Assembly: GCF_001482405.1 (NCBI RefSeq)
Contig: NZ_LPXO01000006.1
Location: forward strand, 186,001 to 250,000
DNA length: 64,000 bases
Direction: 5' to 3'
Origin: Pseudoponticoccus marisrubri
GTDB taxonomy: Bacteria > Pseudomonadota > Alphaproteobacteria > Rhodobacterales > Rhodobacteraceae
In this document: piece by piece, positions 23,036 through 30,638 of the stretch
Layout of the letters: the number at the start of each line of letters is the position of its first letter
How positions within the stretch are numbered: position 1 is the first letter of the stretch
Translations under genes and position numbers: made by a program
Notes under the pieces: generated by a model
The model's database searches: none
What the model saw: only the letters and a program-made list of their open reading frames with translations
What the model was told of the DNA's origin: nothing

Positions 23036-23655
23036 GCGGCCTCCGCGTGCAGGGCGACCCCGGCCAGGCGGCCGGCGATCCGGGCCACATGCGCCCCCTG
23101 GAAGCGCGCGCCGGCCAGGTCCGTCTCGGTCGGGTGGCGCGCGCCATCCGCCCCCGCGATCGTGCCCGCACCGTAGGGCGCGCCGCCGATCACGGCATGG
23201 GCCTCGGTCTGGCCGGCAAAGCTGTAGGGCATGCCGACGATCAGCATTCCGAAATGCTGCAGCGGGATCTGCGTGGTCAGCAGCGTCGCCTCGTGCCCGC
23301 CATGCTGCGAGCCGGTGGAGGCGAAGACCGCCCCAACCTTGCCGACCAGCGCGTTGCGCGCCCAGAGCCCGCCCGCCTGGTCGAGAAAGGCCTTCATCTG
23401 CCCGGCCATCATGCCGAACAGGGTCGGCGTGCCAAGGATGACAGCATCATAGTCGGCCAGGTCCGCCGGTGTCGCCACCGGCGTGGCATCCTCGATGAAG
23501 CCGGCTTTCTGCCGAATCGCGTCGGGCACGGTCTCGGGCACGCGGCGCAGGTCGACGCGGGTGCCGGGCACGCTTTCTGCGCCCTGGGCCTCGGCCTGTG
23601 CAAGCGCGCGCACATGGCCATAGCTGGAATAGTAGAGAACAAGAACGCGGGTCAT
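23032..23655 (-). CDS. wrbA: NAD(P)H:quinone oxidoreductase, WrbA type IV
   Basis: A 207-residue flavodoxin-fold enzyme reducing quinones by two electrons, protecting against oxidative stress. The FMN-binding motifs are visible: LYYSSYGHVRALA (phosphate loop, residues 6-18), GTPTLFGMMAGQMKAFLD (about 75-92) and FASTGSQHGGHE (about 110-121), followed by MPYSFAGQTEAHAVIGG. Full length for WrbA (about 200). First gene of a coupled set wrbA-dsbA-like-DUF1127-EamA, downstream of a LysR gene on the same strand (105 nt gap), which probably regulates it. Confidence 0.95.
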   Translation of the reverse strand: MTRVLVLYYSSYGHVRALAQAEAQGAESVPGTRVDLRRVPETVPDAIRQKAGFIEDATPVATPADLADYDAVILGTPTLFGMMAGQMKAFLDQAGGLWARNALVGKVGAVFASTGSQHGGHEATLLTTQIPLQHFGMLIVGMPYSFAGQTEAHAVIGGAPYGAGTIAGADGARHPTETDLAGARFQGAHVARIAGRLAGVALHAEAA

Positions 23656-23760
23656 GGGATCCTCTCGGGCTGTCGGTTGCGATGCCGGGAAGATCGGTCA
23701 GACGGCGCGCCGGAATAACCGGGCCATGCGCACAACACTCTTTACGCTGGCTGAAGAATG

Positions 23761-24648
23761 TCAGCCGGACAGGGCCGGGCGGAGGTGGTCGAGAAAGGCC
23801 GAGACCCGCGCATCCATGCCCAGCCGCGAGGCGGTCACGGCAAAGATCTCGGGCGCGGGCAGCTCCCAGTCGGGCAGGATGCGCACCAGCGCGCCGCTTT
23901 GCTCGGCCGGGTCCGAGACGAAATCGGGCAGCGTGCCCAGCCCGTGCCCCGCGATCAGCAGGTCGCGCAGCACAAGGCTGTTGCCCACGCGCACCCGAGG
24001 ATCGAGCGTCACCGTCATGCGGCCGTCCGGCCCGTGCAGCGCCCAGCTGGTCAGGTGATCGGCCAGCAGGAACCCCACCACCCGGTGCTGCGCAAGATCC
24101 CCGGGGGTCTCGGGCGTCCCTGCGCGCGCAAGATAGCCGGGCGCGGCAAAGATCCTCTGCCGCATGGTGCCGATCCGCCGCGCCACCAGCACGGAATCGG
24201 GCAGGCCGGGCCGGATGCGGATCGACAGGTCGAACCCGCCTTCGACCATGTCGACCACCCGGTCATCCATCGACAGTGTCAGCCGCAGTTCCGGATGGGC
24301 GTCGAGAAAACCCGGCAGCATCGGCGCGATCACCATCTGCCCGAACGAGGATGAGGCGTTCACCCGCAGATGGCCGCGCACCGCGCCGGCCCCCTCGCGG
24401 ATCCGCGCCTCCACCCCTGTCACGGCGTCGAGAATGCCCGTCGCCTCCTCGTAATAGAGCCGCCCGGCATCGGTCAGCGACATGGCGCGGGTGCTGCGGG
24501 TCAGGAGCGTGGTGCCCAGGCTCTCTTCCAGCAGCTTGACCTCACGGCTCAACAGCGCCGGTGACACGCCCAGATCCTCCGCCGCCCGCGCAAAACTGCC
24601 CCGCTCGACGATCCGCTGGAAGGCACGCATGACGGATAGCTTGTCCAT
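23761..24648 (-). CDS. LysR-type transcriptional regulator
   Basis: A 295-residue LTTR: N-terminal helix-turn-helix (about 5-62; GSFARAAEDLGVSPALLSRE) and a periplasmic-binding-like effector domain (about 90-290). The C-terminal part with DLSIRIRPGLPDSVLVARRI and LTSWALHGPDG is typical of the CrgA/AaeR subgroup. The ATG at 24648 (MDKLSVMRAF) matches the family start. It is oriented towards wrbA, 105 nt away, and divergent from gpmI. Likely controls the wrbA operon and itself; effector unknown. Confidence 0.92.
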   Translation of the reverse strand: MDKLSVMRAFQRIVERGSFARAAEDLGVSPALLSREVKLLEESLGTTLLTRSTRAMSLTDAGRLYYEEATGILDAVTGVEARIREGAGAVRGHLRVNASSSFGQMVIAPMLPGFLDAHPELRLTLSMDDRVVDMVEGGFDLSIRIRPGLPDSVLVARRIGTMRQRIFAAPGYLARAGTPETPGDLAQHRVVGFLLADHLTSWALHGPDGRMTVTLDPRVRVGNSLVLRDLLIAGHGLGTLPDFVSDPAEQSGALVRILPDWELPAPEIFAVTASRLGMDARVSAFLDHLRPALSG

Positions 24649-24841
24649 GTCGGTCTTGTCCCTGCCCGCCTCTGTCGCGGCCACGATGTGGGAATAGCAC
24701 GTGGCGCATGCGGCCGCGACACGCAGCGCGGGCGAAATGCCGCTCCGCCCAGCCTCCGCACCACACGGGCGCGACCTGCCCCCTCCACATCCCGGCCCGC
24801 GGCTGATACAGCTTGCGCGACACAGCCGGAGGCGCATTTCC

Positions 24842-26365
24842 ATGACCAAACCCGTCATCCTGACCATTCTCGACGGCTGGGGCCTGCGTGACGAGACCGA
24901 GAACAACGCACCGGCGCTGGCCGATACGCCCACGATCGACCGTCTCATGGCCAACTGCCCGCATGCCACGCTGGTCACCCACGGCCCGGATGTGGGCCTG
25001 CCCAGCGGGCAGATGGGCAATTCCGAAGTTGGCCACACCAATATCGGCGCCGGCCGCGTGGTGGCCATGGATCTGGGCCAGATCGACCTCGCCATCGAGG
25101 ACGGCTCCTTCTTCGAGAACACGGCCATCCTCGATTTCGCCAAGACCCTGAAGGCCGCCGGCGGGCGCGCGCATCTGGCCGGGCTGACCTCCGAGGGCGG
25201 GGTGCATGCCCATGTCAGCCACATGATCGCCGCGGCCAAGCTGCTGACCGACCAGGGGGTCGAGGTCGTTCTGCACGTGCTCACCGATGGCCGCGACACC
25301 GACCCGAAATGCGCCGGCCAATCGGTCGAGGCGCTCGACGCCGCCTTGGGCGACAGCGCCACCATCGCCACCGTCACGGGGCGCTACTTCGCCATGGACC
25401 GCGACAACCGCTGGGACCGGGTGGAGAAGGCCTATCGCGCCATCGTCGACGGCACCTCCGAGGCCGATCCGCAGCCCGATGCGCACAAGGCGATCGAGGC
25501 CGCCTATGCGCGGGGCGAGAGTGACGAGTTCATCAAGGCCACGGTGATCGACGGCTATGCCGGCATGGCCGAGGGCGACGGGCTGTTCTTTCTCAACTTC
25601 CGCGGCGACCGCGCGCGCGAGATCCTCGCCGCCATTGGCGCGCCGGAGTTCGACGGGTTCGCGCGCACGCCCCCGAAACTCTCCGCCATGCTGGGCATGG
25701 TCGAGTATTCCGACGCGCATAACGCCTACATGACCACCGCCTTCCCCAAGCGCGAGATCGTCAACACGCTGGGCGAATGGGTGGCCAAGCAGGGCCGCAG
25801 CCAGTTCCGGCTTGCCGAGACCGAAAAATACCCCCACGTGACCTTCTTCCTCAATGGCGGCAAGGAAACGCCGGAGCCGCACGAGGACAGGTACATGCCG
25901 AAATCGCCCGGCGTGGCGACCTATGACCTCCAGCCCGAGATGTCGGCCGCCGAGGTGACCGAGAAATTCGTGGCCGCGATCGAACAGGGTTATGACCTGA
26001 TCGTGGTCAACTACGCCAACCCCGACATGGTCGGCCATACCGGCGATCTCTACGCCGCCATCAAGGCCTGCGAGGCGGTGGATGCCGGGCTGGGGCAGGT
26101 CGTGGACACGTTGGAACGGTTGGGCGGCGCGCTGCTGGTGATCGCCGATCACGGCAATTGCGAAACCATGGTCGACCCCGAGACCGGCGGCCCGCACACG
26201 GCCCACACCACCAACCTCGTCCCGGTCATCCTCTACGGTGGCCCCGACGGCGCGCAGCTGGCCGATGGGCGGCTGGCCGATGTGGCCCCGACCCTGCTCG
26301 AGCTCATGGAACTGCCCCAGCCTCAGGAGATGACAGGCCGGTCACTGATCAGGCCGGGGGGCTGA
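24842..26365 (+). CDS. gpmI: 2,3-bisphosphoglycerate-independent phosphoglycerate mutase
   Basis: Interconverts 3- and 2-phosphoglycerate in glycolysis/gluconeogenesis using two manganese ions and a phosphoserine intermediate. The 507-residue length is normal. The alkaline-phosphatase-like core has LTILDGWG (metal ligand D11) and the nucleophile S61 in GNSEVGH; the second metal cluster is seen in ANPDMVGHTGD and IADHGNCE. The transferase domain lies between about 75 and 300, with the RGDRARE motif. A GGAGG box lies 9 nt before the ATG. The downstream envC-like gene starts within the TGA (TGATG). Confidence 0.97.
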   Translation: MTKPVILTILDGWGLRDETENNAPALADTPTIDRLMANCPHATLVTHGPDVGLPSGQMGNSEVGHTNIGAGRVVAMDLGQIDLAIEDGSFFENTAILDFAKTLKAAGGRAHLAGLTSEGGVHAHVSHMIAAAKLLTDQGVEVVLHVLTDGRDTDPKCAGQSVEALDAALGDSATIATVTGRYFAMDRDNRWDRVEKAYRAIVDGTSEADPQPDAHKAIEAAYARGESDEFIKATVIDGYAGMAEGDGLFFLNFRGDRAREILAAIGAPEFDGFARTPPKLSAMLGMVEYSDAHNAYMTTAFPKREIVNTLGEWVAKQGRSQFRLAETEKYPHVTFFLNGGKETPEPHEDRYMPKSPGVATYDLQPEMSAAEVTEKFVAAIEQGYDLIVVNYANPDMVGHTGDLYAAIKACEAVDAGLGQVVDTLERLGGALLVIADHGNCETMVDPETGGPHTAHTTNLVPVILYGGPDGAQLADGRLADVAPTLLELMELPQPQEMTGRSLIRPGG

Positions 26366-27576
26366 TGCGCCGGCCCGATCTTTCATCTTTCCGGAAATAC
26401 TCCGGGGGGCCCGCAGGGCGGGGGCAGCGCCCCCTCCGACGTGTGGTCCTGGCGGGGGTCGCGGGGCTCTGCCTCGCCCTCGCCGCCCCGGTGAGCGGCC
26501 CGGTGGCCGCCCGGCAGGCCGGCGACGCGGCGCGGGACGCGGCCGAGGCGCTCGAGGCCGCCTCGGTGCTGCTCGACACCGCCGACAGCGCACGCGACCG
26601 GGTGGCGGCGCTGACCGACACGGTGCGCGCCTTCGAGGACGGGCTCGCCGCCATGCGCGAGGGGCTGCGCGACGCGGCCATCCGCGAGACCGAGCTGACC
26701 CGCCGTCTTGCCGCGCAAGAGGAAGAGGTCGCCCAGCTTCTCGGCGTGTTGACCGCGCTCGGCAACCGCGCACAGCCCGAGACGCTGCTGCATCCGCAGG
26801 GCCCGCTGGGCACGGCCCGGTCGGGCATGCTGGTGGCCGCGGTGACCCCGGGGCTGGCGGCGCAGGCCGCCGCGCTGCGCGCCGATCTCGAAGAGGTCAC
26901 CGCGCTGCGCCAGCTGCAACAGAACGCCGCCCGCACGCTCGAGGAGGGGCTGTCGGGCGTGCAGAACGCGCGCACCGCGCTCAGCCAGGCCATTGCCGAT
27001 CGCACCGACCTGCCGCGCCGCTTCACCGAGGACCCGGTCCAGACCGAGATCCTGATCGCCGCGACCGAGACGCTGCAGGGCTTTGCCTCGGGGCTCAGCC
27101 AGATCGGCGAGGGGGCCGAGGCCGACCCGCTGCCGCCCATCGGCGACCGCAAGGGGCTCTTGCCGCTGCCCGTACGCGGGGTGCTGATCCGCGGCGCGGG
27201 CGAGGCCGACGCGGCCGGCGTCACCCGGCCCGGCATCGTGCTGGCGACGCGGCCGCAGGCCCTGGTCACCACGCCCACCGCCGCCACGATCCGCTATAAC
27301 GGCCCGCTGCTGGACTATGGCCTCGTCTCGATCCTCGAGCCGCAGGCCGGGCTGCTCTTCGTGCTGGCCGGGCTCGAGGCGGTCTACGGCTCCGCCGGCG
27401 AGGTGCTGCCCGCCGGCAGTCCGGTCGGGCTGATGGGCGGCGCGGATCCGCAGGCCGGCGACGTCGTCTCACCTTCCGGTGAAGGGGGTGGCGCCGGGCG
27501 TTCGGAAACGCTCTATATGGAAGTCAGGCAGGGCGATCAGCCCGTGGACCCGCTGGACTGGTTCACAACCGATTGA
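26365..27576 (+). CDS. EnvC-like murein hydrolase activator (degenerate LytM)
   Basis: 403 residues from the ATG that overlaps the gpmI stop. After a hydrophobic segment (VVLAGVAGLCLALAAPVSGP, signal sequence) come long coiled coils (about 50-240; DSARDRVAALTDTVRAFEDG) and a C-terminal M23/LytM domain (about 280-395). The zinc ligands of active LytM enzymes are absent: the HxH region reads LLFVLAGLEAV. This is expected of EnvC-type activators of amidases. The first about 22 codons coincide with an intergenic repeat (26380-26434); a GTG at 26443 would give a shorter signal peptide. Precedes ctpA, as in many alphaproteobacteria. Confidence 0.88.
   Translation: MRRPDLSSFRKYSGGPAGRGQRPLRRVVLAGVAGLCLALAAPVSGPVAARQAGDAARDAAEALEAASVLLDTADSARDRVAALTDTVRAFEDGLAAMREGLRDAAIRETELTRRLAAQEEEVAQLLGVLTALGNRAQPETLLHPQGPLGTARSGMLVAAVTPGLAAQAAALRADLEEVTALRQLQQNAARTLEEGLSGVQNARTALSQAIADRTDLPRRFTEDPVQTEILIAATETLQGFASGLSQIGEGAEADPLPPIGDRKGLLPLPVRGVLIRGAGEADAAGVTRPGIVLATRPQALVTTPTAATIRYNGPLLDYGLVSILEPQAGLLFVLAGLEAVYGSAGEVLPAGSPVGLMGGADPQAGDVVSPSGEGGGAGRSETLYMEVRQGDQPVDPLDWFTTD
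26380..26434. repeat. Dispersed repeat copy 2 with a GC hairpin, inside the envC-like N-terminus
   Basis: CTTTCATCTTTCCGG followed by AAATACTCC (26380-26403), then a GC-rich tail containing GGGGG-CAGCG-CCCCC (26420-26434). The same core occurs at 59013-59037 and, inverted and shorter, at 14245-14258. Here the element lies within the first codons of the envC-like reading frame. Confidence 0.6.
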
Positions 27577-27592
27577 GGGAAGAGAGACCGAC

Positions 27593-28930
27593 ATGCAGAA
27601 ATTCGTGATGGCCGCCCTGGGCGGCACGCTGGCCTCGGTGGTTGCGACCACCCAATTCGTCGGGCCCTTGCTGGCGCAAGAGGAGAACCGGCCCTCCAGC
27701 GTCTACGAACAGCTCGATCTCTTCGGCGACATCTTCGAGCGCATCCGCGCGCAATATGTCGAGGAAGTGGACGAATCCGAGCTGATCGAGGCCGCGATCA
27801 ACGGGATGCTGACCTCGCTTGACCCGCATTCCAGCTACCTCGCCCCCGATGATGCCGCCGACATGCGGGTGCAGACCCGCGGCGAGTTCGGCGGGCTGGG
27901 CATCGAGGTCACGCAGGAAGAAGGCTTCGTCAAGGTGGTCTCGCCCATCGATGGCACCCCGGCCGATTCCGCCGGGATCGAGGCGGGCGATTTCATCACC
28001 CATGTCGACGGCGAGTCGGTGCTGGGCCTGACGCTGGACGAGGCGGTGGACCTGATGCGCGGCCCCGTGGGCTCCGAGATCATCATCACCGTGGTGCGCG
28101 AGGGCGTGGAAGAGCCCTTCGACGTCTCGATCATCCGCGACACGATCAAGCTGACCGCCGTGCGTTCGCGCGTCGAGGGCGAGACTGTGGTGCTGCGCGT
28201 GACCACCTTCAACGACCAGACCTATCCCAATCTCGCCGAGGGGCTGGCCGAGCAGGTCGAGGAAGCCGGCGGCATGGACTCGGTGAACGGCTTCGTGCTG
28301 GACCTGCGCAACAATCCCGGCGGGCTGCTGAACCAGGCGATCAAGGTGTCGGATGCCTTCCTCGAGGCAGGCGAGATCGTCTCGACCCGCGGCCGCGACC
28401 CGGCCGATGGCGACCGCCACAATGCCACGCCCGGCGACCTTGCCGAGGGCAAGCCGCTGGTCGTGCTGATCAATGGCGGCTCCGCCTCCGCCTCGGAAAT
28501 CGTCGCCGGCGCCCTTCAGGACCATCGCCGCGCCATCGTCGTGGGCACCAAGTCCTTCGGCAAGGGCTCGGTCCAGACGGTGATGCCGCTGCGCGGAGAT
28601 GGCGCGATGCGCCTGACCACGGCGCGCTACTACACGCCCTCCGGCCGCTCGATCCAGGCGCTGGGCGTCTCGCCCGACATCGTGGTCGAACAGCCGCGCC
28701 GCGATCCCAATGCCGAGGAAGACGCCGATTCGCAGGATCCCTTCGCCCGCTCCGAGGCCGATCTGCGCGGCCGGCTCGACAACGACTCGCTGAGCGAGGA
28801 GGAGGTCCGCCAGATCGAGGAGGACCGCGCCAAGGCCGAGGCCGCCGCCAAGCTGCGCGAAGAGGATTACCAGCTGGCCTATGCGATCGACATCCTCAAG
28901 GGCCTGTCGGCGCTGGGCGACCGCGACTGA
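27593..28930 (+). CDS. ctpA: Carboxy-terminal processing protease (S41)
   Basis: A 445-residue periplasmic tail-specific protease. An N-terminal signal/anchor (residues about 1-29, ending LLAQE) is followed by an N-terminal helical region, a PDZ domain (about 95-175; GLGIEVTQEEGFVKV) and the S41 catalytic domain (about 190-385). The Ser/Lys dyad is S299 (GGSASASEI) and K324 (SFGKGSVQ), 25 residues apart as in the family. The C-terminus is charged (SEEEVRQIEEDRAKAEAAAK). Sixteen nt after the envC-like stop; CtpA enzymes often trim cell-wall hydrolases or their activators. Followed by a strong terminator. Confidence 0.95.
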   Translation: MQKFVMAALGGTLASVVATTQFVGPLLAQEENRPSSVYEQLDLFGDIFERIRAQYVEEVDESELIEAAINGMLTSLDPHSSYLAPDDAADMRVQTRGEFGGLGIEVTQEEGFVKVVSPIDGTPADSAGIEAGDFITHVDGESVLGLTLDEAVDLMRGPVGSEIIITVVREGVEEPFDVSIIRDTIKLTAVRSRVEGETVVLRVTTFNDQTYPNLAEGLAEQVEEAGGMDSVNGFVLDLRNNPGGLLNQAIKVSDAFLEAGEIVSTRGRDPADGDRHNATPGDLAEGKPLVVLINGGSASASEIVAGALQDHRRAIVVGTKSFGKGSVQTVMPLRGDGAMRLTTARYYTPSGRSIQALGVSPDIVVEQPRRDPNAEEDADSQDPFARSEADLRGRLDNDSLSEEEVRQIEEDRAKAEAAAKLREEDYQLAYAIDILKGLSALGDRD

Positions 28931-28959
28931 TCCGGCCTGTCCGATTGAAACAACCCGCA

Positions 28960-28989
28960 GGGGCCGTCACATCCGTGGCGGCCCCTTTT
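28960..28989 (+). terminator. Rho-independent terminator after ctpA
   Basis: GGGGCCGTCAC, loop ATCC, GTGGCGGCCCC, then TTTT: an 11-bp stem with one T-G wobble, 30 nt after the ctpA stop. It closes the gpmI-envC-ctpA transcription unit. Confidence 0.88.
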
Positions 28990-29070
28990 GCGTGGGCCCC
29001 GCTTCTTTCCCCGCGGAAGCGATCGCGCTAGACCTGCGGGCAACCCTGTTCCCCTTATCGCGAGCGCCCC

Positions 29071-29568
29071 ATGACCCGAGCCCTGACCGCCGAAGAGATC
29101 GCCAAGCTGCCCTATCGCCGCAATGTCGGCGTGATGCTCGTCAATGCCGCGGGCCACGCCTTTGTCGGCCAGCGCATCGACAGCGAGACCCCGGCCTGGC
29201 AGATGCCGCAGGGCGGCATCGACAAGGGCGAGGACCCGCGCGAGGCGGCACTGCGCGAGTTGGAGGAAGAGACCGGCGTGTCGCGCGACCTCGTCACCGT
29301 CGAGGCCGAGACGCCGGACTGGATCGCCTATGACCTGCCGCACGAGATCGTTCCGCGAATCTGGAAAGGGCGCTACAAGGGACAGGAGCAGAAATGGTTC
29401 CTGTTGCGGTTTCACGGCACCGATGACCAGGTGCGGCTGGATGCGGACGATCACCAGGAGTTTTCCGAATGGTGCTGGCTGCCGCCCAAGGATGTCGTCG
29501 CCCAGATCGTCCCGTTCAAGCGGCCCGTCTACGAGCGGGTGATCGACATATTCCGGGAGTATCTCTAG
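29071..29568 (+). CDS. rppH: RNA pyrophosphohydrolase
   Basis: Removes pyrophosphate from the 5' end of transcripts, priming RNase E-dependent decay. The 165-residue protein has a Nudix box at about 48-70 ([20 protein letters not shown], then TGV), [11 protein letters not shown] at the start and the RppH/NudH-specific WFLLRF and [13 protein letters not shown] segments, including the tryptophan used in cap recognition. The family often has about 160 residues. Its TAG stop is directly followed by the ATG of the next gene. Confidence 0.95.
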   Translation: MTRALTAEEIAKLPYRRNVGVMLVNAAGHAFVGQRIDSETPAWQMPQGGIDKGEDPREAALRELEEETGVSRDLVTVEAETPDWIAYDLPHEIVPRIWKGRYKGQEQKWFLLRFHGTDDQVRLDADDHQEFSEWCWLPPKDVVAQIVPFKRPVYERVIDIFREYL

Positions 29569-30054
29569 ATGCGCAGCCTTGCCCTTCTCCTCGCCCTTCT
29601 GGCCTCCGGTCCCGCCCATGCGCTCAGCTGCATCGGCGGCGACATCGCCAGTGCCTTCCTTTCCGCCGACGAAAGCCCCGACCCCTGGGTGGTGATCGAC
29701 GGGCGGCTCAGCTTCGATGCCGCCCTGTTGCCGAAGGGCACGTTCGACGAGGGGGCGGAGGCTGCGGGGCCGACCGAGATCCCGGCCCGGATCGCCGGCC
29801 GGTCGCTGGGGCGGGAGGGGTTCAAGCAGCCCTTCGACCAGCCGGTGACGCTGCGGGTCAGCTGCGCCGGGCCATGGTGCGGCAGCGCCACCGACGCCGC
29901 CCGCTATGTCGCCTTCCTCAAGCGCACGGCCGAGGGCTACATGGCCTTTGCCGGCCCCTGCGGCGGCCACCTCTTCCAGGCGCCCACGGAGGAACAGAAA
30001 CAGATCGTCGTCACCTGTTTCAACGGCGGGCCCTGCCAACCGGCCGAGTTCTGA
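29569..30054 (+). CDS. Periplasmic cysteine-containing hypothetical protein
   Basis: A 161-residue protein with a signal peptide (MRSLALLLALLASGPAHALS, cleavage near AHA-LS). The mature part contains six cysteines (SCIGGD, VSCAGPWCG, GPCGG, VTCFNGGPC), suggesting disulfides and oxidative folding. It starts immediately after the rppH stop, so the genes are co-transcribed. I do not recognise the family. A palindrome array begins 5 nt after its stop codon. Confidence 0.75.
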   Translation: MRSLALLLALLASGPAHALSCIGGDIASAFLSADESPDPWVVIDGRLSFDAALLPKGTFDEGAEAAGPTEIPARIAGRSLGREGFKQPFDQPVTLRVSCAGPWCGSATDAARYVAFLKRTAEGYMAFAGPCGGHLFQAPTEEQKQIVVTCFNGGPCQPAEF

Positions 30055-30058
30055 GCGG

Positions 30059-30155
30059 CAAGCCGCTTCGAAGCGGCTTGTCCAAGCGCTTTCCAAAGCG
30101 CTTGAGGAACGCGTTTGCAAACGCGTTGACCAAGGCCTTTCGAAAGGCCTTGGCC
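30059..30155. repeat. Phased array of four 20-24 bp palindromes (eight 12-bp units)
   Basis: Four consecutive palindromes start at 30060, 30084, 30108 and 30132, exactly 24 bp apart: AAGCCGCTTCGAAGCGGCTT, AAGCGCTTTCCAAAGCGCTT, AACGCGTTTGCAAACGCGTT and AAGGCCTTTCGAAAGGCCTT. Three are perfect and one has a 2-nt centre mismatch. The last three can each be written as a self-complementary 8-mer (AAN4TT), a 4-nt spacer and the same 8-mer again, giving a 12-bp period. The four differ in sequence yet each stays self-complementary. The array lies between convergent genes and has no T-tracts, so it is not a set of standard terminators. Confidence 0.85.
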
Positions 30156-30268
30156 CTGCCCGACTTCGTAAGTGCGATTGCTGACCCATGCGACGGAGCC
30201 TCGTTTCGTACGAAGGCGGCATTCGTCCTCATGCAGATCCACCGGCCACGTCAGCAGACCTTGCCAGG

Positions 30269-30634
30269 TCACGACCCGCCCGGTTTCAGCCACAGCTTGT
30301 AGTGCAGCACCACGCGGTCGTGGCGGGCGCGGTCGAGCTTGGCGCGGAACAGCGCATAGGCGCGTTGCGGGTCGGTGTGGTCGGCCCAGTTGCGGCCCGC
30401 CTCGTCGGCGCCGAGGATTTCCCAGCCGATGTCGCGGGGCGGCTCGCGGAAGGCCGGCGCGCAGGCCTCCATCATCGCGACACCCTCGCCGAAGGCCAGC
30501 CCGTAGCGGGCCAGCGCATCAGCCTGGCCCGCCCTGAGCCAGGGCGAGCCGTCTCCGCTCTGCGCGGCCCGCCGCCACGCCGCCAGCATGTCGGCCGGCG
30601 GGCGCGGGACGGGCGCGAGCAGATCGATATCCAT
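30269..30634 (-). CDS. Hypothetical protein downstream of gabD
   Basis: A 121-residue soluble protein (MDIDLLAPVPRPPADMLAAW at the start, ending VVLHYKLWLKPGGS) without recognisable motif, signal peptide or membrane helix. It begins 4 nt after the gabD stop on the same strand, so it is probably co-transcribed. Codon usage is like its neighbours. Function unknown. Confidence 0.6.
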   Translation of the reverse strand: MDIDLLAPVPRPPADMLAAWRRAAQSGDGSPWLRAGQADALARYGLAFGEGVAMMEACAPAFREPPRDIGWEILGADEAGRNWADHTDPQRAYALFRAKLDRARHDRVVLHYKLWLKPGGS

Positions 30635-30638
30635 CCTG

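Noticed and set aside
30040-30184. Possible peptide encoded by the palindrome array (repeats such as KRFPKRLRNAFANALTKAFR)
   Set aside because: The frame has no independent start or ribosome-binding site, and the amino-acid periodicity follows automatically from the 12-bp DNA period; the DNA symmetry is the better explanation.
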